In this document: one piece after another, positions 11,101-21,178 of the stretch | How the letters are laid out: the number at the start of each line of letters is the position of its first letter | How positions within the stretch are numbered: the stretch's first letter is position 1 | Assembly (NCBI GenBank): GCA_026770575.1 | Contig: MU657202.1 | Span: 153,853-197,289 of the forward strand | Reading direction: 5' to 3' | Source of the DNA: Pelagophyceae sp. CCMP2097 | Taxonomy: Eukaryota > Sar > Pelagophyceae | Length of the DNA: 43,437 nt | Made by a program: the position numbers and the translations under genes | The notes under the pieces: generated by a model | What the model was told of the DNA's origin: nothing | What the model saw: the letters and a program-made list of their open reading frames with translations, nothing else | Databases searched by the model: none

Positions 11101-13691
11101 CTTCAGCGTGAGCGTCTCCCTGCCGGACGACCAAGACCATGCCTCGCCGCTCCAAACGCGACCCTCGCCCTTCCGTGCCGTGGAGACTTGCGCGCAAAAC
11201 GACGACGCGCGTGACATCGTGCTGCCGCCGCCGCGAGAGTTCTTCAGCGCCCAAAGCCGCGGCGTCGACGACCTCGGCGACGTTTGCGAAGTCGGCTCTG
11301 AAGACTGGGCCGGCGTTCACGCAGCCGCCGCTCGGCGCAGGGCCGAGGCAGCCCAAGCCTTGGCGCATTCCGGCACTTCCGCCGGCCGCCGCGCCCTTGC
11401 GATGCGGCAACTGTCCGCCCGGACTACTTCGGCCCCGGCCAAGGCCACTTCGGCCCGCAAACTCACGCCCAAGCAGCCCTCGACGCGCCTCAACGGCGGC
11501 GCCTGGGCCACGGAGACGAAGCTCTTTGCGCCCGACCCCGCCGCCGAAGCCGACGCGGGCGACGAGCCCGCGAGCTCCTTGAGCTCGGCCGCGGCCTCGG
11601 GCGTCCCGCGCGACGAATTGGATGTCGCCGCCGCCGCTGTCGTCGGCCTTCCGACGTCCGAGGCGGCGGCGGCGGCGTCCAAGGCGGACGCTGCAAAGGC
11701 AGCGAGGACCGACCGCGCCTCTGCGGCGAGTCGCGCGCCCTCGGCGGCGGATGCGGACGCGGCTCCGGTCTCGGCGGGGCGAGGAAAAGGCGCCGCAAGC
11801 TCAAGCTCGAGCTCAAACTCGACCGGCGACGAGCCGGAAGCAGTCGTGAGTGCCGCGGGCTCAGAGTGCGGACTCGACCGTCGCGTCATCGGCTCCGCCT
11901 CGGCGCTCCCGAAACTGGCGCGGGGCCCCGTTTCGGCGTCGTGGGCAATCGTCGCGGCGCACGTCCTCCACGACGCTTTGGCCGTCTGCGGCTCGCCGGC
12001 GCCGCAGGCGCACTTTTACGGCGCGAGCAGCCTGAGCAGCGTCGTCGACGGGCCCGGCGCCGCGTCGCCAAACCATACGTTTGGCGGCGGCGGCATGAGC
12101 AGCATCGCCCGCGCCCGCGTCCGACATTCGGCCGACGCGCAACGACGGCAGTCGCAAGCGGCAGGAGAGGCTGAAAGCGACGGGGTTCTCTGTGCGCGTC
12201 TTGACCGCAGCGCATCTTCACCGCCGCGACAGGTCGACGCGCCCGACTTTGCGCCGCCGCGGTCCGACGGTTCCAGCTCCGGCGACGACGGTTGGTCGCC
12301 GGAGAGAGACTCTCTTTTCGTGCCGCGCGTCTCCGACGAGGGCGGCCTCTACGACAGCGACTCGCGGCTGAAGAGGTGCTTTCTTTCCGACTGGGACAAG
12401 ATCTCCGCGCGCATCGCCAACCTCCGCGCTTTCCGAAAGGACCACGCGCCCGACGCCAAGCGCAAGAACGACGCGCCCGCGCCCACGTCGCCGTGCATGC
12501 TGCGGTGCCGCGACGCTTTGGAAAAGGGCTTTCGTTCGCTGCGCGCGGCCTTTCGGCATTACTGCGTCAAGAGCACTTCCCTCACCCGCTTATACATGCT
12601 CGGTTTCCAGCAGCTCTGGCGAGACGCCGGCGTCGTCGACACGGTCCCGAATTGCGGCACGAGCGACGTGGACCGCATTTTTCTGGCCACGAACTTTGCG
12701 GGGGGTGAGACGGACTCCTTTCTGGAGAGGCACGAACTCTTGGAGGGCACGGTGCGCATCGCCATCGCCGCACTCTTGGAGCCGGGCGCATCCTCGAACG
12801 TGGCCGACGCCGTGGAAGGCGTCGTGGATAAGTATTTGAAAAAGTTGGACATTTCCATCCGAGAGCCCGACGCCTACCGCCGTTCAAACCTCTACACGCG
12901 CGAGGCGGACGCTTTTCTGCGACCCGCGATAAACGACCTCCAGCGCGTCTTCAAGAATTGGGCTGGCAAGGCGAAAATGTTTGTCACGGATTCGAGGTGG
13001 TTCGACATCTTCGCGGCATCGCCCGACGGCGGCGGTGCGCGGGGCACCTTTTTGGAGAGGCCCTTTGGAGGCCCGTTGCGCGCCCTTAAGAGGCCCGTTG
13101 CGCACCCTTTGGCCCACCGCGACGCCTTGTCGTAGGCACGTCGTACATTGAGGAGGGCGTGGTGTCGCACAACGATTTGGAGCTCATTTTCCTGTCCTCG
13201 AAACTTACGCTCGTCGACGAGGCAAAGCAGGCAAAACGCCTCGTCTCGCTCTCGTTCCTCGACTTCGTCGAGGCAATCTGGCGCCTCGCGCACACGGTCG
13301 ACGAGGCGCACCCGGAGCAGGCGCTGGCGTCGTTCTCGCCGGCGTCGAAAGTCCCGAAAACCCGATGCGGCGGCCTTTGCGGAGCCCGATTTCACCCCGT
13401 AGCTTCCTCGGCCGCATGCGCGGCCTCGGCAGAAAGTCGGGCCCCAGGAGTCCCGTGAAAAACAAAGAAACCACGGCTGAGGCTATTTTGAGGTACGTCT
13501 GCCTCTCGAGAGCATGCGCGCCTCGGAGAGCGCCGGTCCGTGTGCCCTATTCTCCGTCTAGGGCCGCGGACCGCGGCTGGCTGGCCAAGTCGCTGGAACC
13601 CCGCGTCGCGGACCGCGTCACCCAGCTCGTCGCGCGCGCCCGGCGTCGGCGTTGGCAACCCTGGAAATGCCATTTCGGTGAAGACTCGTGA
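8149..13691 (+). CDS. large leucine-rich-repeat (RNI-like) protein, nine exons, about 1661 residues
   Basis: Exons 8149-8292, 8337-8708, 8758-9272, 9368-9902, 9982-10118, 10165-13034, 13136-13328, 13403-13492 and 13562-13691 join in phase. The N-terminus is basic with a GPTKPAGP-type Pro/Lys repeat. Exons 4-6 (about residues 360-720) carry ribonuclease-inhibitor-like LRRs such as VVTLDLSGNRQG, LYHLDLSRNDVGAVG, LITLDLSWNCIGGG and LTHLSVASNNLAKAHV. A long Ala/Ser-rich low-complexity middle follows. The C-terminal third is predicted helical and conserved-looking (RLKRCFLSDWDKI ... AAFRHYCVKSTSLTRLYMLGFQQLW ... VSLSFLDFVEAIWRLA), like the EF-hand-like tails of large protist LRR proteins. I cannot name its function. 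The exon 7 donor could be a few codons further on; 10310-10530 may include an unrecognised intron. Confidence 0.72.
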
Positions 13692-14463
13692 GCAGAGGCG
13701 AGGGGCTTTGGGCGGGGCCCGCGATTGTTACCGTCGCACATGCTCCGGACGCGGCCGTCGTACACGCTCCGGACGTGCCTTGGACGGCCGCGCGGCGCCG
13801 TCATCGCCGCTTTTCACAGGCGCAGACGGCGACGCTCGGCGACGGCGCGGGCGCGCGCCCGGCGCCGCAAAGGGTGTCGACGCCGCAGCGCTACGACGTC
13901 GACACAGCGGGGCGCTACGAAGTGGCGGCGATGCAGCGCGCTGCCGGCGAGCGCCTCAATAGCCCGGGGCCCGCGGCCGACCGAAGCCTCGCCGCGTAAT
14001 CACGTGCCGTTGCAGGAACAGCTGCGAGCCAAAAGAGGGAGTCAGGTTAGTGGTCAGGTCCCGCGGGGAGCTGCGAGCCAACAAGTTCTTTGTTGCTTGC
14101 TTAAGATCCACCCTGGGTGGGCTGCCCCAAAGGGGAATAACCGCCAAACCCGAGTCAAAGGTAGGCTTCCTTTGTTCAAAGAGTCAAATCCCGGGCTTCG
14201 ACGCCGTCGACAAGGGACTTTTGAAAACCGAAAATCCAAATTGTCGCTCAATAAAACCCGGTTCTCGTTTTTTTGCAAGAAGTGCAGTTGGAAACGAGCG
14301 GCCGCGGCGCGCGGTAGAGGGTGTTCCACGGACGCCCGCGCCGGGTGTCGTGGTGGCACGCCGTCGGACGGCGGCGACCCGTCCCGGGAAAATCCTCGGT
14401 CGGCCCGTGCGTTTGGGCGTCGGTCCCTCGAGTGCGCGGCGGGTACATCCTTAGCCGCATCCG
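13692..14463. other. intergenic, LRR gene to polymerase kappa
   Basis: No gene supported. The left part (13700-13999) has an open + frame with ordinary-looking residues that could be an unspliced extra LRR exon, but no donor/acceptor pair with the right phase joins it. A 12-bp word GCTGCGAGCCAA occurs twice (about 14022-14033 and 14071-14082). A lower-GC block at 14100-14290 contains CAATAAAAC (about 14252), a possible polyadenylation-like signal. Confidence 0.45.
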
Positions 14464-16663
14464 ATGCGCCGCACGCAGCCGCCGCCGCCGGCGCCCGGCG
14501 CCCCTGCGGCGGGCGACGCGGCGGGCGCGGCTCTGGCGAACCAGCTCTTCGCGCACGGCGCGGCGAAAGGCGGCATGGAAAGTGTCGATCGGGAGAAGAT
14601 CAACGCCATCGTCATGGCCCTCGCGGCAGGGAGCAAATTCACTTTAGAGAAACTCGCGCACCACGCCGCCGCGACGCAGTGGGCTGACCGCGCGAAGAAG
14701 GCGCTGGAGACGCTGGACCGTGGGCAAGCATCGGTACACAAGCACCACATCGACGCGGCCGAAAAGGCCCTCGAGCAGGACCGCCAAACCGGCGTGCGAC
14801 TCGGGCGGTGCTGCGTCGTCGTCGACTTTGACGCGTTCTACGCAAATCGCAGCGTCGGAAGGGCGGCAAACAAAGGGCCCTTTTGACCGTTTCCACTAGG
14901 CTTCCGTCGAGCTGCGCGACCGGCCGGACCTGGCGGACAAGCCCGTGGCAGTCGGCGGCATCGGCATGATCACTACCGCGAATTACGTGGCGCGGCAGTG
15001 GGGCGTGCGCTCGGCCATGCCGGGGTTCGTCGGGCAAGCTCTATGCCGGCGCGGGCCAGAGTTCGGCATGCCCGCGGCGGAGCTGATTTTCCTGACCCCC
15101 GACTTTCGAAAGTACGAGGCCGCGGCGAAAGCGGCGCGCGCTGTGTATTCAGAGTACGACCCGCACGTCCGATCCATGTCGTTGGATGAAGCGTACATAG
15201 ACCTCACTCTTTACCTGCGGGCGCGGAGGTTCGCCGACTCGCACGCGGACGCAACGGACCGCGCCAAGCGCCAAGCCAAGCGCCGCCGCGACAACCGGAA
15301 GCGCGGACCTGACGCGTCGATCGACCCGGAGGCGACGGCGTACGCGTCCGACGAAGACGGCGATGTCGACGAGGGCGGCGGCGAGGGTGGCGAAAAAGGT
15401 GACGTCGAGGAAGGCGACGACTCCGACGACGCTCCACTCGACTTTGAGCACGACGCCTCGGCAGGCTTGCTCGCGGAGCGCGTGGTGTGCGAGATTCGCG
15501 CGCGCGTCGGTTTGGCGACGGGCGGCCTCACGCTCTCCGGCGGGATCGGGCCCAACTTCATGCTCGCCAAGCTCGCGGCCGACGTCCTGAAACCAAACGG
15601 CCAGACGCGCGTCGGCGCCGGCCGCGCCAACGTTTTGGCCTTTTTGGACAAGACGCCTTGCCGCAAGGTCGGGGGCGTCGGCCGCGTCTTGGAGATGAAG
15701 CTCGCCGCTGTGGGTATCCACACCGTCGGCGACTTGCGGGAGAACTTGGTCCGGGCCATGCACGTTTTCCCGACGCAGTCTGCGCGGACTTTCCTCTTGC
15801 GAATCGCGCTGGGCGTCTCGCGAGACGGAACCGTCGGCGAGGGCGACGCCGCGGCCGAGGATGAAGACGCGCCGAGCGGGGCGCCGAAAGGTCTCGGAAA
15901 TGAAAGGACGTTTGCGGCCATTTCGGGCCGCGGGGCGCTGCGGTCCAAGCTCGAGGCGCTCTGCGAAATCGTTTCAAAGAGGCTTGTGAAGCACGGTTTG
16001 AAGCCAAGACGGATTACTTTGAAGCTGAAGAACGACGCCTTCGAGGTGCGCACGCGGACCGCGAAAGCGCCCGCGCCGTTCATACAGCAAGCAAAGGAGC
16101 TTTTTGACGCCGTCGAGAAACTCCTCGACGCCGAGCTCAACTCGGATCCCAGCATGCGCATCCGCCTCGTGGGCGTCTCGACGTCCGACTTCCACGGCGT
16201 CGCCGCGAGGCCAAAGGACCACCGCGCCATCGAAAGCTTCTTTACAAAGCCAACGCACGCCGCGGCGGGCCCGCCGCAGTCTCGGACGCCGCCGCAGACG
16301 CCCCGGACTGCGGCGGCGGCCTGGCCCGACGAAATCGACCCGAGCGTCCTCGACGAGCTGCCGCCCGACATCCGCGCCGAAGTCGAAGCCGAGATGCGGC
16401 GCCGCGCCAAGAGCCCGCCGCGCGAGGCGCCGCGCGAGGCGGCGATCTGGGCGCCGCCCGGCGCGGACGACGTCGACGACGCCTTCCTCGGCGAGCTGCC
16501 TCCCGACGTCCGCGCGGAAGTCGAGGCCGAGATGCGGCGCGCGCGCGCCGGGCGCCGCGGCCCGCCCGAAGACGCCGCCGCTGCCGCCGCGCGACAACCG
16601 CCCGCGCCCGCGCCGCCCGCGGCCAAGCGCCGCATCGACTCGTTCTTCACGCGCGACGGGTGA
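14464..16663 (+). CDS. POLK: DNA polymerase kappa, Y-family translesion polymerase (two exons, 713 residues)
   Basis: Exons 14464-14841 and 14900-16663. The kappa-specific N-clasp is present (GGMESVDREKINAIVMALAAG, compare AGMEGLDKEKINKII in the human enzyme). Catalytic motifs follow: VVVDFDAFY/ASVE (metal-binding Asp 121 and 123), ITTANYVARQWGVRSAMPGF, and SLDEAY (Asp/Glu 222-223). Next come the helix-hairpin-helix region CRKVGGVGRVLEMKL and the little finger RITLKLKNDAFEVRTR. An acidic insert (about 265-305) replaces the variable loop of other kappas. The tail holds two UBM-like motifs (DELPPDIRAEVEAEM near 610, GELPPDVRAEVEAEM near 653) and two PIP-box-like motifs (RAIESFFTK near 570, KRRIDSFFTRDG at the end). 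It inserts dNTPs opposite and beyond minor-groove lesions. The only intron appears to be GC-AG and splits FY/AS. Confidence 0.93.
14842..14899 (+). other. GC-AG intron within the POLK catalytic motif
   Basis: The invariant family sequence DFDAFYASVE is restored only if the intron runs from GCAAATCG (after TAC) to ACTAG before GCTTCCGTC. The nearest GT donor, 12 bases later, would insert four residues into the active-site motif. The downstream exon also begins with GC. The assignment rests on family conservation; RNA evidence is not available here. Confidence 0.7.
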
Positions 16664-17051
16664 TACCCGCCCTGTCCTGATACTATCGTACTTGTAAGAC
16701 TGATTTATTGTGAGCCGCACTTCGTCGCGGGCCCCATCCCCCATCCTCGTCGTCAAGGTGTGCACCCAAACCGCAGCACGAAAGTCTGCGCCGCGGCGTA
16801 GCGCAGCAGCGCGCCGCGGCCAGCAGCGCCGACACGCGCACGCGCGCCGCGCGGAAGTTTTGGCTTCGCTGAACGGCGTTTTGGCGATCGGAAATGGCTC
16901 CCCGAACTTCAAGCCTGAAAGTTTGGCCGCACAACTTGAAAGTCCGGCCTTACCGGCCGGCGACCTAAGCGACCTGCGACTCGACATCGGGAGCTGGTCG
17001 CCCATCGAAGATGGCGCATACCGCTTTGGGGGTTAGTTGACCTTAGGGTCC
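16664..17051. other. convergent intergenic region, POLK to histidine kinase
   Basis: It lies between the stop of POLK (+) and the stop of the kinase (-). No gene seen; open frames on both strands lack motifs. A CTTGAAA/TTTGAAA-like AT pocket occurs around 16907-16940. Confidence 0.45.
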
Positions 17052-20000
17052 CTACGCCCAAGCTTGCGGATTTTCGGCCGAGACGGCGCGCGAGCTGCGA
17101 GCGCGCGAGAAGCGGCTCGACCCTTTGCGAGAGTCCGCGAGCTGCCCCGGGGATGGCGGCTGCGTGTTCACGGCCTGCAGGCACCGCCACGAGTCCGTCT
17201 TGACCACGAGGTCCGACGCATCGCCCCGGCGGGCGGCGAAGCGCGGGTGCGTCTGCACCGCGTCCTCGAGGACCTGCCGCAGCGTCGCGACGGACATCTT
17301 CTTGCCGAGCGAGCCGTCGGCGCCCGCGGCGCGGTACCGCTCGGCGTCCTCGGGCGAGTCGTTCGCCGAGACGATGAAGATGAGGCGCGGCGCGTTGCCC
17401 TCCTCGGCGTCGAGCTGCCGGCATTCGCGGCAGAGATCTACGCCGGTCTTGGTGTGGTGGGTGGGCGCGAAGTTGAAGTCGAGGAGCACAACGTCGCAGT
17501 CGCGCTCGACGACCGCCTTCGGAAAGTCGTCGATGGACTCTCGCGTCGCGCCGGCGACGAAGGGCTCTTGCGACGTCACCTTCTCCGAGAGCCTCGCAAA
17601 CGTCTTGCGGAACGACGCCGAGTCGTCGACCATTGCGATTTTCAGCCACGACAGCTCGACCGGCGCCGCGGGCACGGCGGCGAATCGTGCAGAGCCGGGC
17701 AGCACGGCCGCGACGTCCGGCAGCTCGAGCTTTGCGAGGACGCCGTCGGGAAGCAAAACGAGTCGGACCGTGCCACCGAGGGCGCTTGCGGCGGCCGCTG
17801 CCATGGGGAAGCCGTCGCCCGAGCTCAGCTCGGCGGCGTGCTCATGCGCGCGCCGGCCCTCGGCGTGCGCAATCTCGTTCAGCTTCGCTTCGCCCATTTC
17901 AAGCAGCGCCTCGTGCTCGGGCCCGGCCCAGTTGCGCAGCTCCAGGGAGAGGCGGACGCGCGTCGCACCATCGTCGACCGGGTCGATGTTGAGGGAGAGC
18001 GACGGCGGCCGCGACGGGTCGCCGTACTTGAAGGCGTTGGACAGAATGTTGTCTAATATTATGTTGAAGAGTACCTTGTCGAGGCGGAGAGACCTCCGGT
18101 GCGCTGCGGCGCCCGTCGTCGGCACGCGCTCAAACGGGCTGTTCGCTGCGACGAAGCGCTGCCACCGCGTGTCGATGAGCGAGACGGATTCGACGGCGTC
18201 CCACGACGGCTCGTACCGGCCCGTCGACAGCCGCATCAGCACGGCCTTGCTATTCAAAACTTCTGCAATCTCGTCGATTTGCCCATGCAGGGACTGCGCG
18301 GCGCACGACTGGCCGAGGACGAAGATGCGGTTCTTGAGCTCGTGGTTCAGGTAGCGCTCCGTCTTCTCGCTCATCTCAAAGGCGTATCGCAGGCGCTCGT
18401 CCTTGCACTGCTCCGCGGCCGCGGCGTCGCGCGCGGCGTCCTTCCTACGCTCGTCGACCATTTGCCGCTCGCGCGCGGCGCCGAGCTCGAGTCTGCGCAA
18501 GAGGGCCAGGAGGAGGACTATGATGAGGATGGCTAAGAAGACGAGGAAGGTGAGGAAGCGCTTGCCCAGGGAGTCTGCATCCGAATCGTCCTGCTGGTAG
18601 CATTCGAGGTTCAAATCGAGAAAGCTTTCATGGATGTGGACGTGCGTCCCGGAGTTCGAATTTCCCATGGCGACGTTCTTGTCTCGATGCGGCCGCGACG
18701 AAGAAGCGGGCGTCTTGATCACGTGGCCAGTCAGAGCCGCGGTGACGCCGAGGTGCGCCGGGAAGATGCTCTCCCAGCTGTCGACGCGGAGCGAAAAGGA
18801 GACCGAGCCGAGGACTTTGGCATCGCAGCCGGCGCCGCAGGCCTCGTCGAAGATGGGAACGCGGACGTTTAGAGCATAATCCACCAAAGGCTTTCCGTTA
18901 GCGAGATACAACGGGTGCGCGACGAGGCGCCGCTCGTCGAAAAACCGAAAATGGACCGCGGGCGGCAACACGCACCGGAGCCACTCGCGCACGTCGAAAC
19001 CCACTCGGTGCCGGATCAGCGACGCCGCGACCGGGTCCCCGACGGTCCAAACCTACAAGGCGCGCCGTGTCTGACAAGGCGAAATTTCCGGCGAGCGGGC
19101 CTCCGGCGTCCACCTCGGCGCTCGAGGCCCTCTGCATCTGCGCCGGGTCTTCCGTTTTCCGCCGTAGCGGGTGCTCACGAAGGTGATTGGGTCGTAGAAG
19201 GGGCGCGGCGGTGCAGCTGTGAGATTGGAAAAATACCGTAGCGGGTCCGTTTCGTCGCTCGTCCCGGGATTCGAGTCGGTGACGTTGACGTGCATGCCGT
19301 ACAACTCGCTCGCGTATGCTTCATAAGCCGCGCGGTCCTCGAAGCGCACGGTCGGGTACCTAAGAAACGTTCGAGCCCGACGCCGGCGCGACCGACGCAG
19401 GCGGACGTGGAGGCGCACCAGATCATGATCGGGGGCGTTTGCGCGAATTCGTCGGCCATTCTCGCGAGGCGTTCGAACTGCAGGGCGCTGGCTAGCGGTC
19501 CCGGCACGAGGAAGGGTGTTTTGGGCGAGATGCCCATGTCCCTCTCCCGCAACATCAACCAGCCGAAGGTCGACGCTTCGACGGAGAGGCGCTTGCCCCA
19601 TTCGGTGATCGAATCTCGCACGCCTCGGCAGCCGTCCTTGCGGTGATCGAGGGCCGCCCGGTCGCTTTTCTCGCCGTCGAGGAGGCCGATGACGCTCGCG
19701 ATGCCGAGCCAGCTCGCAAACAGCAGCCCGAAGGCCACGGGCACGCGCCACCGCGCCGCGACGTCGCGCCGCGCCGGCGGTTGTGCCGCGTCCGCGTCAG
19801 CGGATGGGGCCACGTACGGGACCACGGAACAGCCGGCCAGTGGCCAGCTCCGACGCCGCGCGGGGCCCACCGGCTGGTGCCTACGTTGCCAATCAGGTGG
19901 CGCGTCCCTCGAGACCGCGCCCGCAGGTGTCCAGCGGAAGAAGACTGGCCGCTTGGTAGGGGCGCACCACCGTTCTCGCGCCTCGTTGTCGCCGGCGGCC

Positions 20001-20062
20001 CGCGCCGTATCCGAGAGCCTCGCGGCCGAGATCTTGCGCGCGCCGCAAAAGCCGCAGTCCAT
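17052..20062 (-). CDS. membrane hybrid histidine kinase with CHASE-like sensor and receiver
   Basis: Proposed minus-strand exons: 20062-19407, 19359-19179, 19137-19114 and 19052-17052 (about 953 residues). Parts in order: cytoplasmic N-terminus, TM1 (VPVAFGLLFASWLGIASVIGLL), an extracytoplasmic CHASE-like sensor (YPTVRFEDRAAYEAY ... FYDPITF ... VRVPIFDE), TM2 (FLTFLVFLAILIIVLLLALL), a HisKA helix with phosphoacceptor in YLNHELKNRIFVLG, a HATPase N-box (NIILDNILSNAFKYG), and a receiver with MVDDS, phosphoacceptor Asp in VVLLDFNF, IVSAND and the lysine in GSLGKK. The ATP-lid glycine boxes look weak (SSGDGFPMAA). Such kinases feed phosphorelays; CHASE domains bind small ligands such as cytokinins in plants. 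The 24-nt exon and 41-bp intron are the weakest part: a one-base assembly error near 19150-19165 would explain the frame change as well. The ATG at 20062 is the first available one, but an upstream exon is possible. Confidence 0.75.
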
Positions 20063-20251
20063 GGCCAGTACCTGCGCGCGGCACTTTCCGTTGCGGCCGC
20101 CGAAGCTATTTTCGGAAGCGAGGCAGTTCGACCCCCGCGTCTCCCGAGCCCGCGCCGGCGGCAACGCGGCCGAGACTCCCGGCGGGGCAACCCCGCCACG
20201 CACCGGGATCCGCCGCGCGCGCAACTTCGAGGACACCGAATTAGAGCTGGG

Positions 20252-20379
20252 ACGACGACTGGTTGGGAACCGTGTTCGTACTAACAAACGTTCCGTGCGT
20301 GGCGAACGTTTCCAAACGACGACTGGTTGGGAACCGTGTTCGTACTAACAAACGTTCCGTGCGTGGCGAACGTTTCCAA
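20252..20379. repeat. two-copy 64-bp tandem duplication, each with a hairpin
   Basis: Copy 1 spans 20252-20315 and copy 2 spans 20316-20379; they appear identical. Each unit contains AAACGTTC and GAACGTTT arms (20286-20293 with 20304-20311, and the same 64 bp later) around a 10-bp loop. It sits about 190-320 bp upstream of the histidine kinase start codon, in its promoter side. Confidence 0.92.
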
Positions 20380-20699
20380 ACTTTGAGAGCGAAAAAAAGG
20401 CCGAAAAAATAAGGAAAAAGAAGGAAAGGAAGTTATTTTCAAACAACATAAGTTTGGGTGTTATTTACAGCACTTTTCAGTTTAAATGAAATAATTGACT
20501 TTTTCCACAATTGGTGCTCTTCGTCAAGCCCTTCAAACGCGCGGCCCGCCGTCCGACGCGCAACTCGACGCGCACCACCGCACCCACCTCTCAACGTCGA
20601 GAACCCCCAGATCTCGTCCAAATGACACAAAAGGCCGAGGGCTCAATTATCCAATATTTTGACTGAGCTCGAACCGCAAGGTCAGCTCATGAAGTGCAG

Positions 20700-20812
20700 G
20701 TGAAGAAGAAGAAAAAGGTGTGAAAACGTTGCGGTCGGTCTTCAACTGTCTGTCTGAAGAAGAAAGAAGAAGAAGATGTGACAAACGGTTCGGCGGTCTT
20801 CAACCGTCGTCC
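20700..20812. repeat. degenerate two-copy purine-rich repeat
   Basis: Two related stretches run: GAAGAAGAAGA, then GTGTGA or ATGTGA, then an AACG-type run, then GGTCTTCAACTGTC or GGTCTTCAACCGTC. Unit length is about 55-60 bp with several mismatches. This looks like an older duplication than the one at 20252. Confidence 0.65.
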
Positions 20813-21178
20813 CCGACCACTGGCACGTCGGAGGGATTACGGAGTGCGCTCCGGATGATGCCTTAGTAGGGGATGAGGTGAATCAAAGGGTGGTTCACCG
20901 GCGCCCGGGACCGCGGGCCAGCCGACGCGGGCCGCTGCTTCGTTCCGAGCTTGGTTGCGGCGCGGACCGGGAAGCCGCGGCCCGCGGCCGCTTCCTGCGC
21001 CGCGGCGCCGGCGCGCGCGGCTCTAGCGCGAAACTCTAGCGCCACCAACGACGTCGAGTCCGCCGGCGCCGAGTCCCCATGCGTCGCGCCCAGCGCGCTC
21101 TCCCTACGCGCGCCGGCGTCGCGCGGCTTTTCGTCGTCGCGCGGCGGCGGCGCGCGGCGTTTTGTCGTCGCGCGACCT

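Larger units (their letters stand above)
20063..21178. other. 1.1-kb intergenic region with tandem duplication and AT-rich block
   Basis: It lies 5' of the histidine kinase and 3' of the coiled-coil gene. It contains a two-copy 64-bp tandem repeat (20252-20379), an A-rich then AT-rich block (20385-20515), and a pair of degenerate GAAGAA-rich repeats (about 20700-20812). The right-hand 300 bp is again GC-rich and open on the minus strand, including the phrase RPASAGPRSR of a type common in cytoskeletal and ciliary protein tails, but I could not join it to the gene ending at 21179. Confidence 0.5.

Noticed and set aside
10198..11217. 339-codon minus-strand frame under the LRR gene
   Set aside because: The plus strand there encodes clear LRR repeats; the minus frame is a GC-driven shadow.
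13688..13999. Open + frame with ordinary residues after the LRR gene
   Set aside because: I tried to join it as a last exon; the available donors (13678, 13687) and acceptors (13820 and others) give the wrong phase. Left as unassigned.
14160..14220. tRNA-like T-arm (GAGTCAAATCCCGGGC)
   Set aside because: The TTC of the T-loop is absent and no matching D-arm, anticodon arm or acceptor stem is visible.
15211..16650. 479-codon open frame on the minus strand under POLK
   Set aside because: Exactly antisense to the conserved polymerase kappa coding exon; Ser/Arg/Ala-rich shadow composition with no motif.
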